A stretch of DNA of 64,000 bases, taken from positions 93,021 to 157,020 of the forward strand of contig NZ_JAHFUW010000002.1 in assembly GCF_023264855.1 (NCBI RefSeq), read 5' to 3'. The notes under the pieces were generated by a model. That model searched no databases. It was not told where the DNA came from and saw nothing but the letters and a program-made list of their open reading frames with translations. Made by a program: the position numbers and the translations under genes. Positions within the stretch are counted from its first letter, which is position 1. The number at the start of each line of letters is the position of its first letter. This stretch comes from Herbiconiux sp. Its GTDB lineage: Bacteria; Actinomycetota; Actinomycetes; Actinomycetales; Microbacteriaceae. Positions 1 to 8,575 of this stretch are shown piece after piece.

Positions 1-1
1 C

Positions 2-1627
2 GTCACAGCGGCCGAGGCCGAGGAAGGAGTGCGCGACGGCGAGTTCGACTTCATCCTGAGCCTCGGTGCCGACTTCTCGAAGGCGCTCACCTCGGCCAGC
101 GGAAACGCGCCTCAACAGGCGGTCGTCACCCTCACCACGAACGACACGAACAGCTTCCTCGCCACCACGATCGCCGGCCAGGTGGCCGAGAAGGTGCGCG
201 CCTCCATCACCGAGCGCGTGGGCAAGGAGGCCGCGCTGCAGCTGCTCGACGGCTTCGCCACCGTGCGCTCGAACCTCACCGACGCGGTGGACGGGGCCGG
301 GCAGCTGGCCGACGGATCCTCCTCCGCGGCATCCGGAGCCCTGCAACTCGCCGAAGGGGCGGGCTCCGCGAACGTCGGCGCCCTGCAGCTGAACGACGGC
401 CTGCAGCAGCTCGCCGCCGGCTCGGCCGACCTCCCCGCGCAGACCGCGCAGCTGAACGACGGCGCGCAGCAGATCGCGGCCGGCAACGCCCAGCTGTCGA
501 CGAAGGCGAACGAGGTCGCGACGGCCGTTCAGGATGCCGCCAGCCAGGTTCCGGCGGCCCGCGCCGACATCGTGGCGCTGCTGGACGACTCCACGCTGAC
601 GCCCGAGCAGAAGGCGGCCGTGCTGGCCGAGCTCGACAAGGTCGGCACCGCCATCGACCAGGGCAACACCACCGTGCAGCAGACCAACGCGCAGATCGCG
701 CAGCTCGCCGCCGGCAGCGCACAGCTCGCGGCGGGCACCCAGCAGCTGGCGGATGCGGCGCCGGCGCTCTCGAACGGCATCGCGAGTGCGGCATCCGGAT
801 CGTCCGCGCTCTCCTCGGGCCTGACCCAGCTGGCGGAGGGATCACTCTCGCTCACCGACGGAGTCAACCAGCTCGCATCCGGAACCACGACCCTGCGCGA
901 CGGCCTCTCATCAGGCCTCGAGGAGGTGCCCGACCAGACCGCCGACCAGCGCGAGGCCGCGGCCACCACCATCTCCGACCCGGTCGAGCTCGACACCAGC
1001 GCGGTCACCAAGGCCAGCAACTACGGCGCGGGCATGGCCCCGTTCTTCATCAGCCTCGCGGCCTGGATCGGCATCTACGCACTGTTCCTGATCGTGAAGC
1101 CGCTCTCCCGCCGCGCTGTCACGGCGCTGAAGAAGCCGGCGCTCGTGACGACGGCCGGCTGGGTGACGCCCGCGATCCTGGGCGGAATCCAGATGGCGGC
1201 CGTGTTCGGCATCATCACACTGGCGCTCGGCTACGAGGTGCAGCACGGCTGGTGGATGATCGGGTTCATGGTGCTCACCTCGGCCACGTTCGCGTCGATC
1301 ATCCTGGCGCTGAACATCCTGCTGGGCAGCGTGGGGCAGTTCTTGGGGCTGGTGCTGATGGTGCTGCAACTCGTGACCGCGGGAGGCACGTTCCCGTGGC
1401 AGACGCTGCCCGGGCCGCTGCAGGTGCTGCACCAGGTGCTGCCGATGAGTCACGCGGTCGACGGCATCCGGCAGCTGATGTACGGCGGCAACCTCTCCCT
1501 GGCGGGGGCGGATGCGGGTGCCCTCGTCTTCTGGCTGATCGGCGCCCTGCTCGTCAGCTACCTGGGTGCCCGCCGCCTCACCCGCCACCGCACCCTGCGC
1601 GACCTGCGCCCCTCCCTCATCGGCTGA
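2..1627 (+). CDS. YhgE/Pip-type membrane protein, 5'-truncated by window edge
   Basis: The frame is open from base 2, so the real start lies outside the window; the GTG at 29 is only an internal codon. The first ~320 visible residues are Ala/Ser/Gly-rich and repeat a pattern like L-x-D/E-G-x-x-Q-L-A-x-G, as in the extracellular helical stalk of YhgE/Pip proteins. About five hydrophobic segments follow (roughly residues 335-530), including an ABC-2-type membrane domain with a V-T-A-G-G-T-F-P motif. The family (phage infection protein, ESX-associated or ABC-2-like exporters) sits in the cytoplasmic membrane; substrates are mostly unknown. It converges on the oxidoreductase at 1675, with 47 bases between the stops. 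Family assignment is firm; a specific role is not. Confidence 0.85.
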   Translation, partial: VTAAEAEEGVRDGEFDFILSLGADFSKALTSASGNAPQQAVVTLTTNDTNSFLATTIAGQVAEKVRASITERVGKEAALQLLDGFATVRSNLTDAVDGAGQLADGSSSAASGALQLAEGAGSANVGALQLNDGLQQLAAGSADLPAQTAQLNDGAQQIAAGNAQLSTKANEVATAVQDAASQVPAARADIVALLDDSTLTPEQKAAVLAELDKVGTAIDQGNTTVQQTNAQIAQLAAGSAQLAAGTQQLADAAPALSNGIASAASGSSALSSGLTQLAEGSLSLTDGVNQLASGTTTLRDGLSSGLEEVPDQTADQREAAATTISDPVELDTSAVTKASNYGAGMAPFFISLAAWIGIYALFLIVKPLSRRAVTALKKPALVTTAGWVTPAILGGIQMAAVFGIITLALGYEVQHGWWMIGFMVLTSATFASIILALNILLGSVGQFLGLVLMVLQLVTAGGTFPWQTLPGPLQVLHQVLPMSHAVDGIRQLMYGGNLSLAGADAGALVFWLIGALLVSYLGARRLTRHRTLRDLRPSLIG

Positions 1628-1674
1628 GCCTCTCAGCGGAAGAGATGGCTAAGGCGCGGATCGTGCCGAGAATC

Positions 1675-3279
1675 TCAGGAGACGGTGACCGCTCGGCGGG
1701 CCCAGCCCGTGGCGCCGTCGGGGGCGGGGGGCGCCTGGTCGGAGGTCTGGGTGTAGCCGCTGGCGTCGGTGGCGCGCACCTCGAGGGTGTGCTGGCCCGG
1801 AGCAGCGTCCCAGTCGAGCACCCACTGCACCCAGGTGTCGACGCCGGCGGTGTCGGCGAGGCGGGCGGGCATCCACTCGCCCTCGTCGACGCGCACCTCG
1901 ACCTTCTCGATCCCGGTGTGCGGCGACCAGGCCACACCGGCCACGGGCACGGTTCCGGATGCGACGGAGGCGCCCTGCCTCGGCACGTCGATGCGCGACT
2001 CGGTCTTGATGGGCCCGAGCGCCGACCAGCCGCGCGGGGTCCAGTAGCCCTCGTCGGCCGCGAACGTGGTGACCTTCAGCTCGGACACCCACTTCGTGGC
2101 CGAGACGTAGCCGTACAGCCCGGCCACCACCATCCGCACCGGGAAGCCGTGCTCCACGGGCAGCGGCTCGCCGTTCATGCCGACGGCCAGGATCGCGACG
2201 CGATCCGCATCCTGCAGCGTGTCGAGCGGGGTTCCGGCCGTGAAGCCGTCGACGCTCGTCGAGAGCACCATGTCGGCGCCGGCCAGCGGCTTCGCGCGCG
2301 CCAGCAGCTCGCGGATGGGGTAGCCCAGCCAGAGCGCGTTGCCGATGAGGTCGCCGCCGACCTCGTTCGAGACGCAGCTGAGGGTGACGAGGTGCTCTTC
2401 GAGGGGCAGTGCGAGCAGGTCGTCGAACGTGATCTCGATCTCGTTCTCGACCTGGCCGGTGATCGTCAGCGTCCAGCTCGCGCTGTCGACCTGCGGCACC
2501 TGGAGGGCGGTGTCGATGCGGTAGAAGTCGGGGTTCGGCACGATGTAGGGGGTGAGGCCGTCCAGGCCGAGGTCGGCGCCGGACGGGACGGCGGGGACCG
2601 GCGTGGTCGCAGCCGGCAGCAGGATCGCGTCGCGGGCGGCGCTCACCGCTCCGGCGGCGGCGTTCATGGAGCGCGCGATCAGACCGGCGAACGCCGAACC
2701 CACGCCGAACGCGCCGGCCGCCACGAGGAAGCGGCGGCGATCGAGCCCGATCTGGGTCGACATCGGTGCCGGATTCGCGGGGCTGCCCTCCGCATCCTGC
2801 TGCCAGGTGCGCAGTCTCGCGCGCAGCATCCGGAGCACCAGAACGCCCGCGACCATGCCGAGCACGGTCGGCAGCGCCGAGAAGCCGCTCGCCCCGCTAC
2901 GGGTGGTGACGGCGAGCACGGCGATACCGGAGACCAGCACGAGAAGAACGGTTCCGACAGGCGGGCGCCTCAGCTCCAGGATGCCGGCCAGGGCGGCGAG
3001 GGCGAGCACCAGGATGCCGAGAAGCACGAGCAGGGCCACTTTGTCGCCGGTGCCGAACAGGCTGATGACCAGGTCTTTCACGCCGGGAGGCGCGAGGTCG
3101 ATCACGAACGAGCCGACGGCGAAGAGGGGGCTGGACTCCGACCCGACGAACACCGCCAGGACCTCGGCCACCGCGAGCACCACCACCGCGGCGACTACGC
3201 CGGAAACGGCCGCCCACACGGTGAGGGGCGCGGATCGCGTGGTGACGGGCCGCGTCTGCGTATCCGGGCTGCCGCTCAT
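1675..3279 (-). CDS. membrane-anchored molybdopterin-dependent oxidoreductase (sulfite oxidase family)
   Basis: 534 residues. The first ~170 form about four or five membrane helices. A twin-arginine-like motif (D-R-R-R-F-L-V, about residue 178) starts a further hydrophobic stretch, and a sulfite-oxidase-type Mo-cofactor domain follows from about residue 230. The likely molybdenum-ligating cysteine lies in T-L-S-C-V-S-N-E near residue 300, and a C-terminal Ig-like dimerisation domain with W-V-Q-W and W-D-A-A-P-G-Q-H motifs ends the protein. The fold would face the outside of the membrane; the substrate cannot be read from sequence. I prefer the ATG at 3279 over the GTG at 3285 because a -10-like TAGGAT sits exactly six bases upstream of it, matching other leaderless genes here. 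No haem subunit is adjacent. Confidence 0.88.
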   Translation of the reverse strand: MSGSPDTQTRPVTTRSAPLTVWAAVSGVVAAVVVLAVAEVLAVFVGSESSPLFAVGSFVIDLAPPGVKDLVISLFGTGDKVALLVLLGILVLALAALAGILELRRPPVGTVLLVLVSGIAVLAVTTRSGASGFSALPTVLGMVAGVLVLRMLRARLRTWQQDAEGSPANPAPMSTQIGLDRRRFLVAAGAFGVGSAFAGLIARSMNAAAGAVSAARDAILLPAATTPVPAVPSGADLGLDGLTPYIVPNPDFYRIDTALQVPQVDSASWTLTITGQVENEIEITFDDLLALPLEEHLVTLSCVSNEVGGDLIGNALWLGYPIRELLARAKPLAGADMVLSTSVDGFTAGTPLDTLQDADRVAILAVGMNGEPLPVEHGFPVRMVVAGLYGYVSATKWVSELKVTTFAADEGYWTPRGWSALGPIKTESRIDVPRQGASVASGTVPVAGVAWSPHTGIEKVEVRVDEGEWMPARLADTAGVDTWVQWVLDWDAAPGQHTLEVRATDASGYTQTSDQAPPAPDGATGWARRAVTVS

Positions 3280-3285
3280 CCGCAC

Positions 3286-3291
3286 ATCCTA
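3286..3291 (-). promoter_or_regulatory. -10 hexamer of leaderless promoter, molybdopterin oxidoreductase
   Basis: TAGGAT (minus strand) followed by six bases and then the ATG at 3279. This spacing places the transcription start at the start codon and decides the start call. Confidence 0.5.
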
Positions 3292-3338
3292 GGTTCGTGC
3301 GCTGAGCGGTCGCCGTGCGTTCCAGCGCGCCGCCCCCT

Positions 3339-3400
3339 CCCGCGACCTGACACAAGATGTGGCAAGTCGCCCGCAAAAGCGGCGACTTCTGCCAAGTCGC
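3339..3400. repeat. intergenic hairpin repeat, copy 1
   Basis: First of two 62-base direct repeats, 95 bases apart start to start. The core 53 bases match the second copy at 47 positions by eye. It contains nested inverted repeats: AAGTCGCC pairs with GGCGACTT around a CGCAAAAGC loop, and GCGACTT-CTGCC-AAGTCGC forms a second hairpin at its right end. Most differences between copies lie in the loop and stem. It behaves like a REP-type extragenic palindrome between a leaderless gene and the end of the DUF3054 gene. Confidence 0.8.
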
Positions 3401-3433
3401 CGAGGTTGTGGCGGGCGCGGGCGCACCTCCGGC

Positions 3434-3495
3434 CCCGCGACATGACACAAGATGTGGCAAGTGGGCGCAAAAAGTGGCGACTTCTGCCAAGTCGC
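3434..3495. repeat. intergenic hairpin repeat, copy 2
   Basis: Second copy of the 62-base unit at 3339. It has the same ACACAAGATGTGGCAAGT left part and the same GCGACTT-CTGCC-AAGTCGC hairpin at the right end, while the central stem is partly degraded (AAGTGGGC instead of AAGTCGCC). No third copy was found in the window on either strand. Confidence 0.8.
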
Positions 3496-3544
3496 GGTGG
3501 GGAGCGGAGGAACTCGGTCGGGCTGGGCGCTGGATCGACCCGCG

Positions 3545-3949
3545 TCAGCGGGGAGACGTGCGCGGGCGGGCACGGAGGCGGCGCACGAGCAGAGCGAGGG
3601 CGCGCCAGCCGACGAGGAACACACCGAGCACGATCGCGGTGACGATCACGAAGCTCAGCTGCACGCCCTGGCCACTGATCAGGCGGAGCACCATTCCCAG
3701 CACCACGGATGCGCCCCAGATCACGACACCGGGCGGGGCGAGACGCAGCGGCGCCCGCCAGGCCCGCGCGAGCAGCCAGCCGACGGCGGCACCCGCGAGG
3801 AACGGCCAGGCCGTGGTGAGGAAGCCGAGCAGCGCCGAGTCCTCGTCGTGACTGCGCCGCCCGATGGCGACGAAGACGAGTACGAGCACCACGTCGACGA
3901 CTGCAGCGAGCGCGATAGTGCGCGTAGGGGTCGGCGTGATCTGGTCCAC
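3545..3949 (-). CDS. DUF3054 family membrane protein
   Basis: 134 residues with four hydrophobic helices (about 11-30, 40-62, 72-90, 98-118) and a basic tail (R-R-L-R-A-R-P-R). Length and the N-terminal pattern (D-V-V-L-V-L-V-F-V-A-I-G-R-R-S-H) fit DUF3054, small actinobacterial inner-membrane proteins of unknown function. The GTG start at 3949 is supported by a -10-like TAGACT exactly six bases upstream, implying a leaderless mRNA. It is divergent from the EamA gene at 4051, leaving about 100 bases for both promoters. No functional residues can be named. Confidence 0.82.
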   Translation of the reverse strand: MDQITPTPTRTIALAAVVDVVLVLVFVAIGRRSHDEDSALLGFLTTAWPFLAGAAVGWLLARAWRAPLRLAPPGVVIWGASVVLGMVLRLISGQGVQLSFVIVTAIVLGVFLVGWRALALLVRRLRARPRTSPR

Positions 3950-3955
3950 CGCCCG

Positions 3956-3961
3956 AGTCTA
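3956..3961 (-). promoter_or_regulatory. -10 hexamer of leaderless promoter, DUF3054 gene
   Basis: TAGACT on the minus strand, six bases before the GTG start at 3949. It is the same hexamer and spacing as the tetR gene at 12597. Confidence 0.5.
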
Positions 3962-4050
3962 AGCGCGCACGACGGGGGTGTAGCGCAGCCACATCGTGGG
4001 TGAAGCAACGCCCGCTTGTGCAGGGGGAGGCGGGGCGCGAGGGTGGGGAC

Positions 4051-4962
4051 ATGCCCCTCCGCGACCGCCTCCTCGCAGCCCTGGTCGCCGTGCTGTGGGG
4101 CGTGAACTTCGTGGCCATCCACTTCTCGCTCGAGCAGTATCCACCGTTCTTCCTGGTGGGACTGCGGTTCCTTCTGCTCGCCATCCCGACCGTGCTGTTG
4201 GTGAAGTGGCCCGGGGTGAAGGTGCGCTGGCTGCTCGGGTACGGACTGGGGTTCGGCATCCTGCAGTTCGCCTTCCTCTACGCGGGTATGGAGGCCGGGA
4301 TGCCGCCCGGGCTCGCCTCGCTGGTGCTCCAGGCATCCGCTCCGTTCACCGTGGTGATCGCCGCCGTGTGGCTGCGCGAGAAGCTCACGCTGGTGCAGGG
4401 CATCGGCATCGCGGTGGCGGTGGCCGGGCTCGGCATCATCGCGGCGGAGCGGGCCGGGGTGTCGGCACTGCTGCCGGTCGTGCTGACCCTCTGCGGCGCA
4501 CTCGGCTGGGCGTTCGGCAACGTGTGCAGCCGGCAGGCGAACCCGGTGAGCCCGCTGCGGATGACCATGTGGATGTCGGTGGTGCCGCCGATCCCGATGA
4601 TCGCGCTCGCCCTCGTGGTGGAGGGACCCGAAAGGATCGGCGAGTCGCTCGCCACCAGCTTCACGCCCGAGGCGCTGCCCGCGGTGCTGGGCCTGGCGTA
4701 CACGGTGCTGATCGGCACCGTGGTGGGCTCCGGCATCTGGACCACGCTGATGAAGCGCAACCCCTCCAGCCGCGTGGCCCCGTTCTCCATGCTCGTGCCG
4801 GTCGCCGGCTTCACCGCGGCCTGGCTCGCGCTCGGCGAGGTGCCGAACGTCGGCGACCTCGTCGGGGGCGCCGTGGTGATCACCGGCGTGCTCGTGGCGA
4901 CGCTGGGCGTGCGGAAGCGAACCCCGACCCGCCCCGTGAAGGAGCCGAGCACCGTCGCCTGA
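4051..4962 (+). CDS. EamA-family transporter (drug/metabolite transporter superfamily)
   Basis: 303 residues with about ten membrane helices arranged as two EamA repeats (about 5-140 and 150-290). The first opens with L-V-A-V-L-W-G-V-N-F-V-A-I, the typical EamA signature, and the second with L-G-W-A-F-G-N-V. Members export amino acids, metabolites or drugs; this sequence does not tell which. The ATG at 4051 is preferred to the GTG at 4000 because it follows a purine-rich GAGGGTGGGGAC and removes a hydrophilic 17-residue extension that other EamA proteins lack. It ends 8 bases before the convergent GH13 gene. Confidence 0.88.
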   Translation: MPLRDRLLAALVAVLWGVNFVAIHFSLEQYPPFFLVGLRFLLLAIPTVLLVKWPGVKVRWLLGYGLGFGILQFAFLYAGMEAGMPPGLASLVLQASAPFTVVIAAVWLREKLTLVQGIGIAVAVAGLGIIAAERAGVSALLPVVLTLCGALGWAFGNVCSRQANPVSPLRMTMWMSVVPPIPMIALALVVEGPERIGESLATSFTPEALPAVLGLAYTVLIGTVVGSGIWTTLMKRNPSSRVAPFSMLVPVAGFTAAWLALGEVPNVGDLVGGAVVITGVLVATLGVRKRTPTRPVKEPSTVA

Positions 4963-4970
4963 TCGACCGG

Positions 4971-6542
4971 TCAGCGAACCCAGGCGGCTGCGGAGGCGGG
5001 CAGCATCCCGTCGACGAGCGGTTCCGACGACAGCAGCACCTCGCCCGGCGGCAGTGGCACGGCGGCCTCCCCCATGGCGACCACGATCCGCACCCCGCGG
5101 CCGCGCTCGGCGATCAGCCGGGAGTCCCCGTCCACACCCCACCGCACCCCGTCGCCGGAGCCGAACGCGCCGTCGGCGGCGAGCGCCGCACGCAGCGCCG
5201 TCGCCTCGCGGAAGAGCCTCAGATCCGACCCGGGCGTCTCCTCCTGCACCTGGATCGAGTAACGCCCCCAGCCCTCGGGCACCGGGAGCCACGGCCGGCC
5301 GGCCCCCGACGGCGAGAAGCCGTGCGTGCCGGTGGCACTCGACACCCACGGCAGCGGGATGCGCGCTCCGTCACGGCTGACGCCGCCGTGCTGCCACATC
5401 GGATCGGCGCGCTCGGCGACCGGCACGTCGACCTCGGGTAGCCCCAGCTCCTGCCCCTGATACACGTAGACGGCTCCCGGCAGGCCCAGCAGCGCCACGA
5501 GCGCCGCGCGGGCGCGCCGTCGACCCAGCGCCCCTCCGCCGAAGCGCGTCGCGGTGCGCACGATGTCGTGGTTCTCCAGCGCCCAGCTCGGCGCCGATCC
5601 CGTGCTCTGCCGCACCTCTTCGAGGTGACCGCCGACCGACACCCAGGTCGCGGCATCCCAGTCCAGCTTCGCGAACGCGAACGCGAACGTCTGGTGCAGC
5701 TCGTCGGGGCGGGTGTACCGGGCCGAGCGGATCGGCTCGAGGTTCACCTCACCCACGAGCAGCCTGCCGGGCGAGTACGAGTCGGCCACCCGGCGCCAAT
5801 GGCGGTAGACCTCGTGCACGGCATCCTGGTCCATCGCCAGCGGGTTCGAGCGCAGTCCGTCGATCACGGTCGGCACGGTGGGCGAGTCGGGCAGACCCTC
5901 CGCCTTGAACAGGCCGTGCGCCACATCCACCCGGATGCCGTCGACCCCGCGGTCGAACCAGAACCGGATGACGCGCTCGAAGTACGCCGCGACGGCCGGG
6001 TTCTCCCAGTTCCAGTCGGGCTGGCCGGGCGAGAACAGGTGCAGGTACCACTCGGTGTCGGTCGCCGAATCGGGGGCGGCGCGGTGCCAGGCGGGCCCGC
6101 CGAACACACTGATCCAGTTGTTCGGCGGCTCGCTCTGATCGGCACCCCGACCCGGCCGGAACACGAACATGTCCCGCTCAGGCGATCCGGGACCGGCTGC
6201 CAGAGCCGCCTCGTAGAGCGGATTGTCGGTCGAGGTGTGGTTCGGCACGATGTCGACGAGGATGCGCAGGCCGTTCTCGTGCGCCGATGCCAGCAGCTCG
6301 TCGAAGTCGGCGAGCGTGCCGAAGAGCGGATCGACGTCGCAGTAGTCGCTGATGTCGTAGCCCTGATCGACCTGCGGCGAGCGCTGGAACGGCGTCAGCC
6401 AGAGACCGTCGACGCCGAGAGACGCGAGGTAGGGCATCCGTTCGATGATGCCCCGCAGGTCGCCCACTCCGTCGCCGTCGGCATCGGCGAACGACCGTGG
6501 GTAGACCTCGTACACGACCGCGTCATCCCACCACCCGCTCAC
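4971..6542 (-). CDS. glycoside hydrolase family 13 alpha-glucosidase
   Basis: 523 residues; hydrolyses alpha-glucosidic bonds of small maltose-, isomaltose- or sucrose-like sugars, probably in the cytoplasm (no signal peptide). The TIM-barrel signatures are visible: V-D-I-V-P-N-H-T (about residue 100), nucleophile Asp in G-I-R-V-D-V-A-H-G (about 205), acid/base Glu in L-V-G-E-V-N (about 263), and transition-state Asp in E-N-H-D (about 324). The GTG start at 6542 overlaps the permease stop as GTGA, so it is the last gene of the five-gene sugar operon and would split the imported sugar. The exact linkage specificity is uncertain. Confidence 0.9.
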   Translation of the reverse strand: MSGWWDDAVVYEVYPRSFADADGDGVGDLRGIIERMPYLASLGVDGLWLTPFQRSPQVDQGYDISDYCDVDPLFGTLADFDELLASAHENGLRILVDIVPNHTSTDNPLYEAALAAGPGSPERDMFVFRPGRGADQSEPPNNWISVFGGPAWHRAAPDSATDTEWYLHLFSPGQPDWNWENPAVAAYFERVIRFWFDRGVDGIRVDVAHGLFKAEGLPDSPTVPTVIDGLRSNPLAMDQDAVHEVYRHWRRVADSYSPGRLLVGEVNLEPIRSARYTRPDELHQTFAFAFAKLDWDAATWVSVGGHLEEVRQSTGSAPSWALENHDIVRTATRFGGGALGRRRARAALVALLGLPGAVYVYQGQELGLPEVDVPVAERADPMWQHGGVSRDGARIPLPWVSSATGTHGFSPSGAGRPWLPVPEGWGRYSIQVQEETPGSDLRLFREATALRAALAADGAFGSGDGVRWGVDGDSRLIAERGRGVRIVVAMGEAAVPLPPGEVLLSSEPLVDGMLPASAAAWVR

Positions 6543-7447
6543 TTGGTGGCGCCCGAGGTGAGGCCGTCGACGATGCGACGCTGGAAGATGAGCACGACGA
6601 TCATCAGAGGGATCGTCACCACGACACCGGCGGCCATCTGCGCGCCGAAGGGCGCCTGGAAGTCGCTGGCGCCGGTGAACTTCGAGATCGCCACGGTCGC
6701 GGTCTGGATGGCCGGGTCGTTGGCCATCGACAGCGCGATGATGAACTCGTTCCAGCTGTGGATGAACGTGAGGATGGCGGTCGTGAACACGCCGGGCGCG
6801 GCCAGCGGCAGCAGGATCTTCGTGAACGCCTGCCACTTGGTGCAACCGTCGATCATCGCGGCCTGCTCGAGGTCGTGCGGCAGTTGCTTCATGAAGGTGG
6901 TGAGATTCCACACCGCGAGCGGGATGGCGAACGACAGGCTCGGCACGATCATGGCCTGGTAGGTGTTGATCCAGCCGATGTCGGTGAACAGACGCAGCAG
7001 CGGCACCACCACGGCGATGCCCGGGAACATCGAGGTGGCGATGATGACCGCGAGGATGCCGGACTTGAACCGGAACTTCAGCCGGGCGATGGCGTAGGCC
7101 GCGAAGATCCCCAGCACGAGGGCGAGGATCGTCGTGGTGCCGGCCACGATCAGGCTGTTCAGCAGCGAGCGGCCGAAGTCGTTCGAGGAGTCGAACACCT
7201 GCGCGTAGCTCTCCAGCGACCACGTGGTGGGCAGCAGCGAGGTGTCGAAGATGTCGTTGGTGGTGCGGAAGCTCGACACGAGCATCCAGTAGAAGGGCGC
7301 GAGGCAGTACACCGCCACGATGGCGATGCCCACCCAGCGGGTGATCGCGCCGCCGACACCGCGCGTGCGCTTGCGCGGGCTGCGCGCATCCGCGCCGGTG
7401 CGGGCGCCGCTGGTGGCGATCAGGTCTCGTTCGGTGAGCGCGGTCAT
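6539..7447 (-). CDS. carbohydrate ABC transporter permease (MalG type)
   Basis: 302 residues and six predicted membrane helices. The conserved EAA loop that docks the ATPase is recognisable (E-Q-A-A-M-I-D-G-C-T ... P-L-A-A-P-G, about residues 200-225). The cytoplasmic N-terminus is Arg/Lys-rich. It pairs with the permease encoded just upstream, which it overlaps by four bases (ATGA), and overlaps the GH13 gene downstream by four. No ATPase is encoded in this operon, so a shared MsiK-type ATPase elsewhere in the genome probably energises it, as is common in actinobacteria (inference). Confidence 0.92.
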   Translation of the reverse strand: MTALTERDLIATSGARTGADARSPRKRTRGVGGAITRWVGIAIVAVYCLAPFYWMLVSSFRTTNDIFDTSLLPTTWSLESYAQVFDSSNDFGRSLLNSLIVAGTTTILALVLGIFAAYAIARLKFRFKSGILAVIIATSMFPGIAVVVPLLRLFTDIGWINTYQAMIVPSLSFAIPLAVWNLTTFMKQLPHDLEQAAMIDGCTKWQAFTKILLPLAAPGVFTTAILTFIHSWNEFIIALSMANDPAIQTATVAISKFTGASDFQAPFGAQMAAGVVVTIPLMIVVLIFQRRIVDGLTSGATK

Positions 7448-8466
7448 CGTCCGGCCTCCTTCGCGGCTCGTGCGGCCTGTTTGCGGGCGGCCTTCTCGGC
7501 TTGCTTGTCGGCGTCGCCGACCACATCGGCCCCGAGCACGCGGATGAACACGAACGCGATCAGCGCCACGTACACGAGCAGGATGATGGCGAACGCGGAT
7601 GCGGTGCCGTATTGCAGCTGGTTGGACTCGTCCCAGGCGAGGATCGAGAGCGTCTCGACCGAGCTCTTGCGCGGCCCGATCAGCACGAACGGCAGGTCGA
7701 ACATGCGCAGCGCGTCGAGCAGCCGGAAGAGCACGGCCACGAGCAGCGCCGGCCGCACGAGCGGCAGGGTGATCGAGACGAACTGCTTCCAGGCGTTGGC
7801 GCCGTCGAGCTTCGCGGCCTCGTAGACCTCCTCGGGGATCAGCTGCATGCCCGCGAGCACGAGCAGGCCGATGAACGGGGCGGTCTTCCACACCTCGGCG
7901 ATGATCACCGCGACCTGGGCGGCGAAGCCCTCGGCGGTCCACAGCACCTGCGTGTTCAGCAGGTCGTTCGCGATGCCGTTGGACTGGAAGATCCAGCGCC
8001 AGAGCAGACCGGAGACGGCGGTGGGGATGGCCCAGGGGATGAGGATGGCGGCGCGCAAGAAGGCGCGGCCCTTGAAGGCGCGGTTCATCGCCACGGCGAA
8101 GGCGACACCGATCACGGTCTCGAGCGCGACCGTCACGAAGGTGAAGAACGTCGTGTTCCAGAGCGCGTTGTAGAACCGGCCGGATTCGGCGCCGGCGAAG
8201 ATGTCGGCGTAGTTGCCGAGCCCGACGAAGCTCTCGCCCTCCACCACGAAGCCGTCGGCATCCAGCCCCGACTCGGCGCTGAACAGCGATTGGTACACCG
8301 CCGAGAGCAGCGGATAGACGATCACCAGCACGAGCACGATGAACGTGGGCGAGAGCAGCAGGGTGGCCATGCCTCCCTCGCGGGGCGCGCGGTCTTCCTT
8401 ACGGCGCGCTCGGGCGCGGGGCGCCGGCGACGGCGGCGTGGCCGGCGGTGCGATCGTGGAGGTCAT
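7444..8466 (-). CDS. carbohydrate ABC transporter permease (MalF type)
   Basis: 340 residues. A proline/alanine-rich basic N-terminus is followed by about six helices and an EAA loop (Y-E-A-A-K-L-D-G-A-N ... L-P-L-V-R-P, about residues 235-265). The C-terminus carries an Ala/Lys-rich tail. The chosen ATG at 8466 gives an M-T-S-T-I start, leaving 109 bases to the upstream binding-protein gene; that gap holds a strong hairpin. It forms the heterodimeric channel with the permease at 6539. Confidence 0.9.
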   Translation of the reverse strand: MTSTIAPPATPPSPAPRARARRKEDRAPREGGMATLLLSPTFIVLVLVIVYPLLSAVYQSLFSAESGLDADGFVVEGESFVGLGNYADIFAGAESGRFYNALWNTTFFTFVTVALETVIGVAFAVAMNRAFKGRAFLRAAILIPWAIPTAVSGLLWRWIFQSNGIANDLLNTQVLWTAEGFAAQVAVIIAEVWKTAPFIGLLVLAGMQLIPEEVYEAAKLDGANAWKQFVSITLPLVRPALLVAVLFRLLDALRMFDLPFVLIGPRKSSVETLSILAWDESNQLQYGTASAFAIILLVYVALIAFVFIRVLGADVVGDADKQAEKAARKQAARAAKEAGR

Positions 8467-8535
8467 CTCAGGGCTTTCTGGTTCGTCGGGCGCGACGAGC
8501 GCGGACGCCGTCGTGGGGCGGACTCGAGGAGGGGG

Positions 8536-8567
8536 CGCGGACCGGCCGAGGAGACGGCCGGTCCGCG
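8536..8567 (-). terminator. intercistronic stem-loop between binding-protein and permease genes
   Basis: A perfect 13-bp inverted repeat (CGCGGACCGGCCG, loop AGGAGA) that begins nine bases after the stop of the solute-binding-protein gene, with no T-run. This position is typical of hairpins that partially terminate or protect the 3' end of the abundant binding-protein message. Confidence 0.6.
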
Positions 8568-8575
8568 GAGCGGGA

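Noticed and set aside
3339..3495. Possible CRISPR array
   Set aside because: Only two copies, both internally palindromic over long stretches and partly divergent, with one 33-base interval and no cas genes.
1252..3642. Very long plus-strand open frame (796 codons) opposite the molybdopterin oxidoreductase
   Set aside because: It is antisense to a clear gene, is rich in Arg/Gly/His/Asp as expected of a GC-rich shadow frame, and has no recognisable domain.
6543..7526. Upstream extension of the GH13 frame
   Set aside because: It runs out of frame across a well-conserved permease; the GTG at 6542 fits GH13 N-termini and gives the GTGA overlap.
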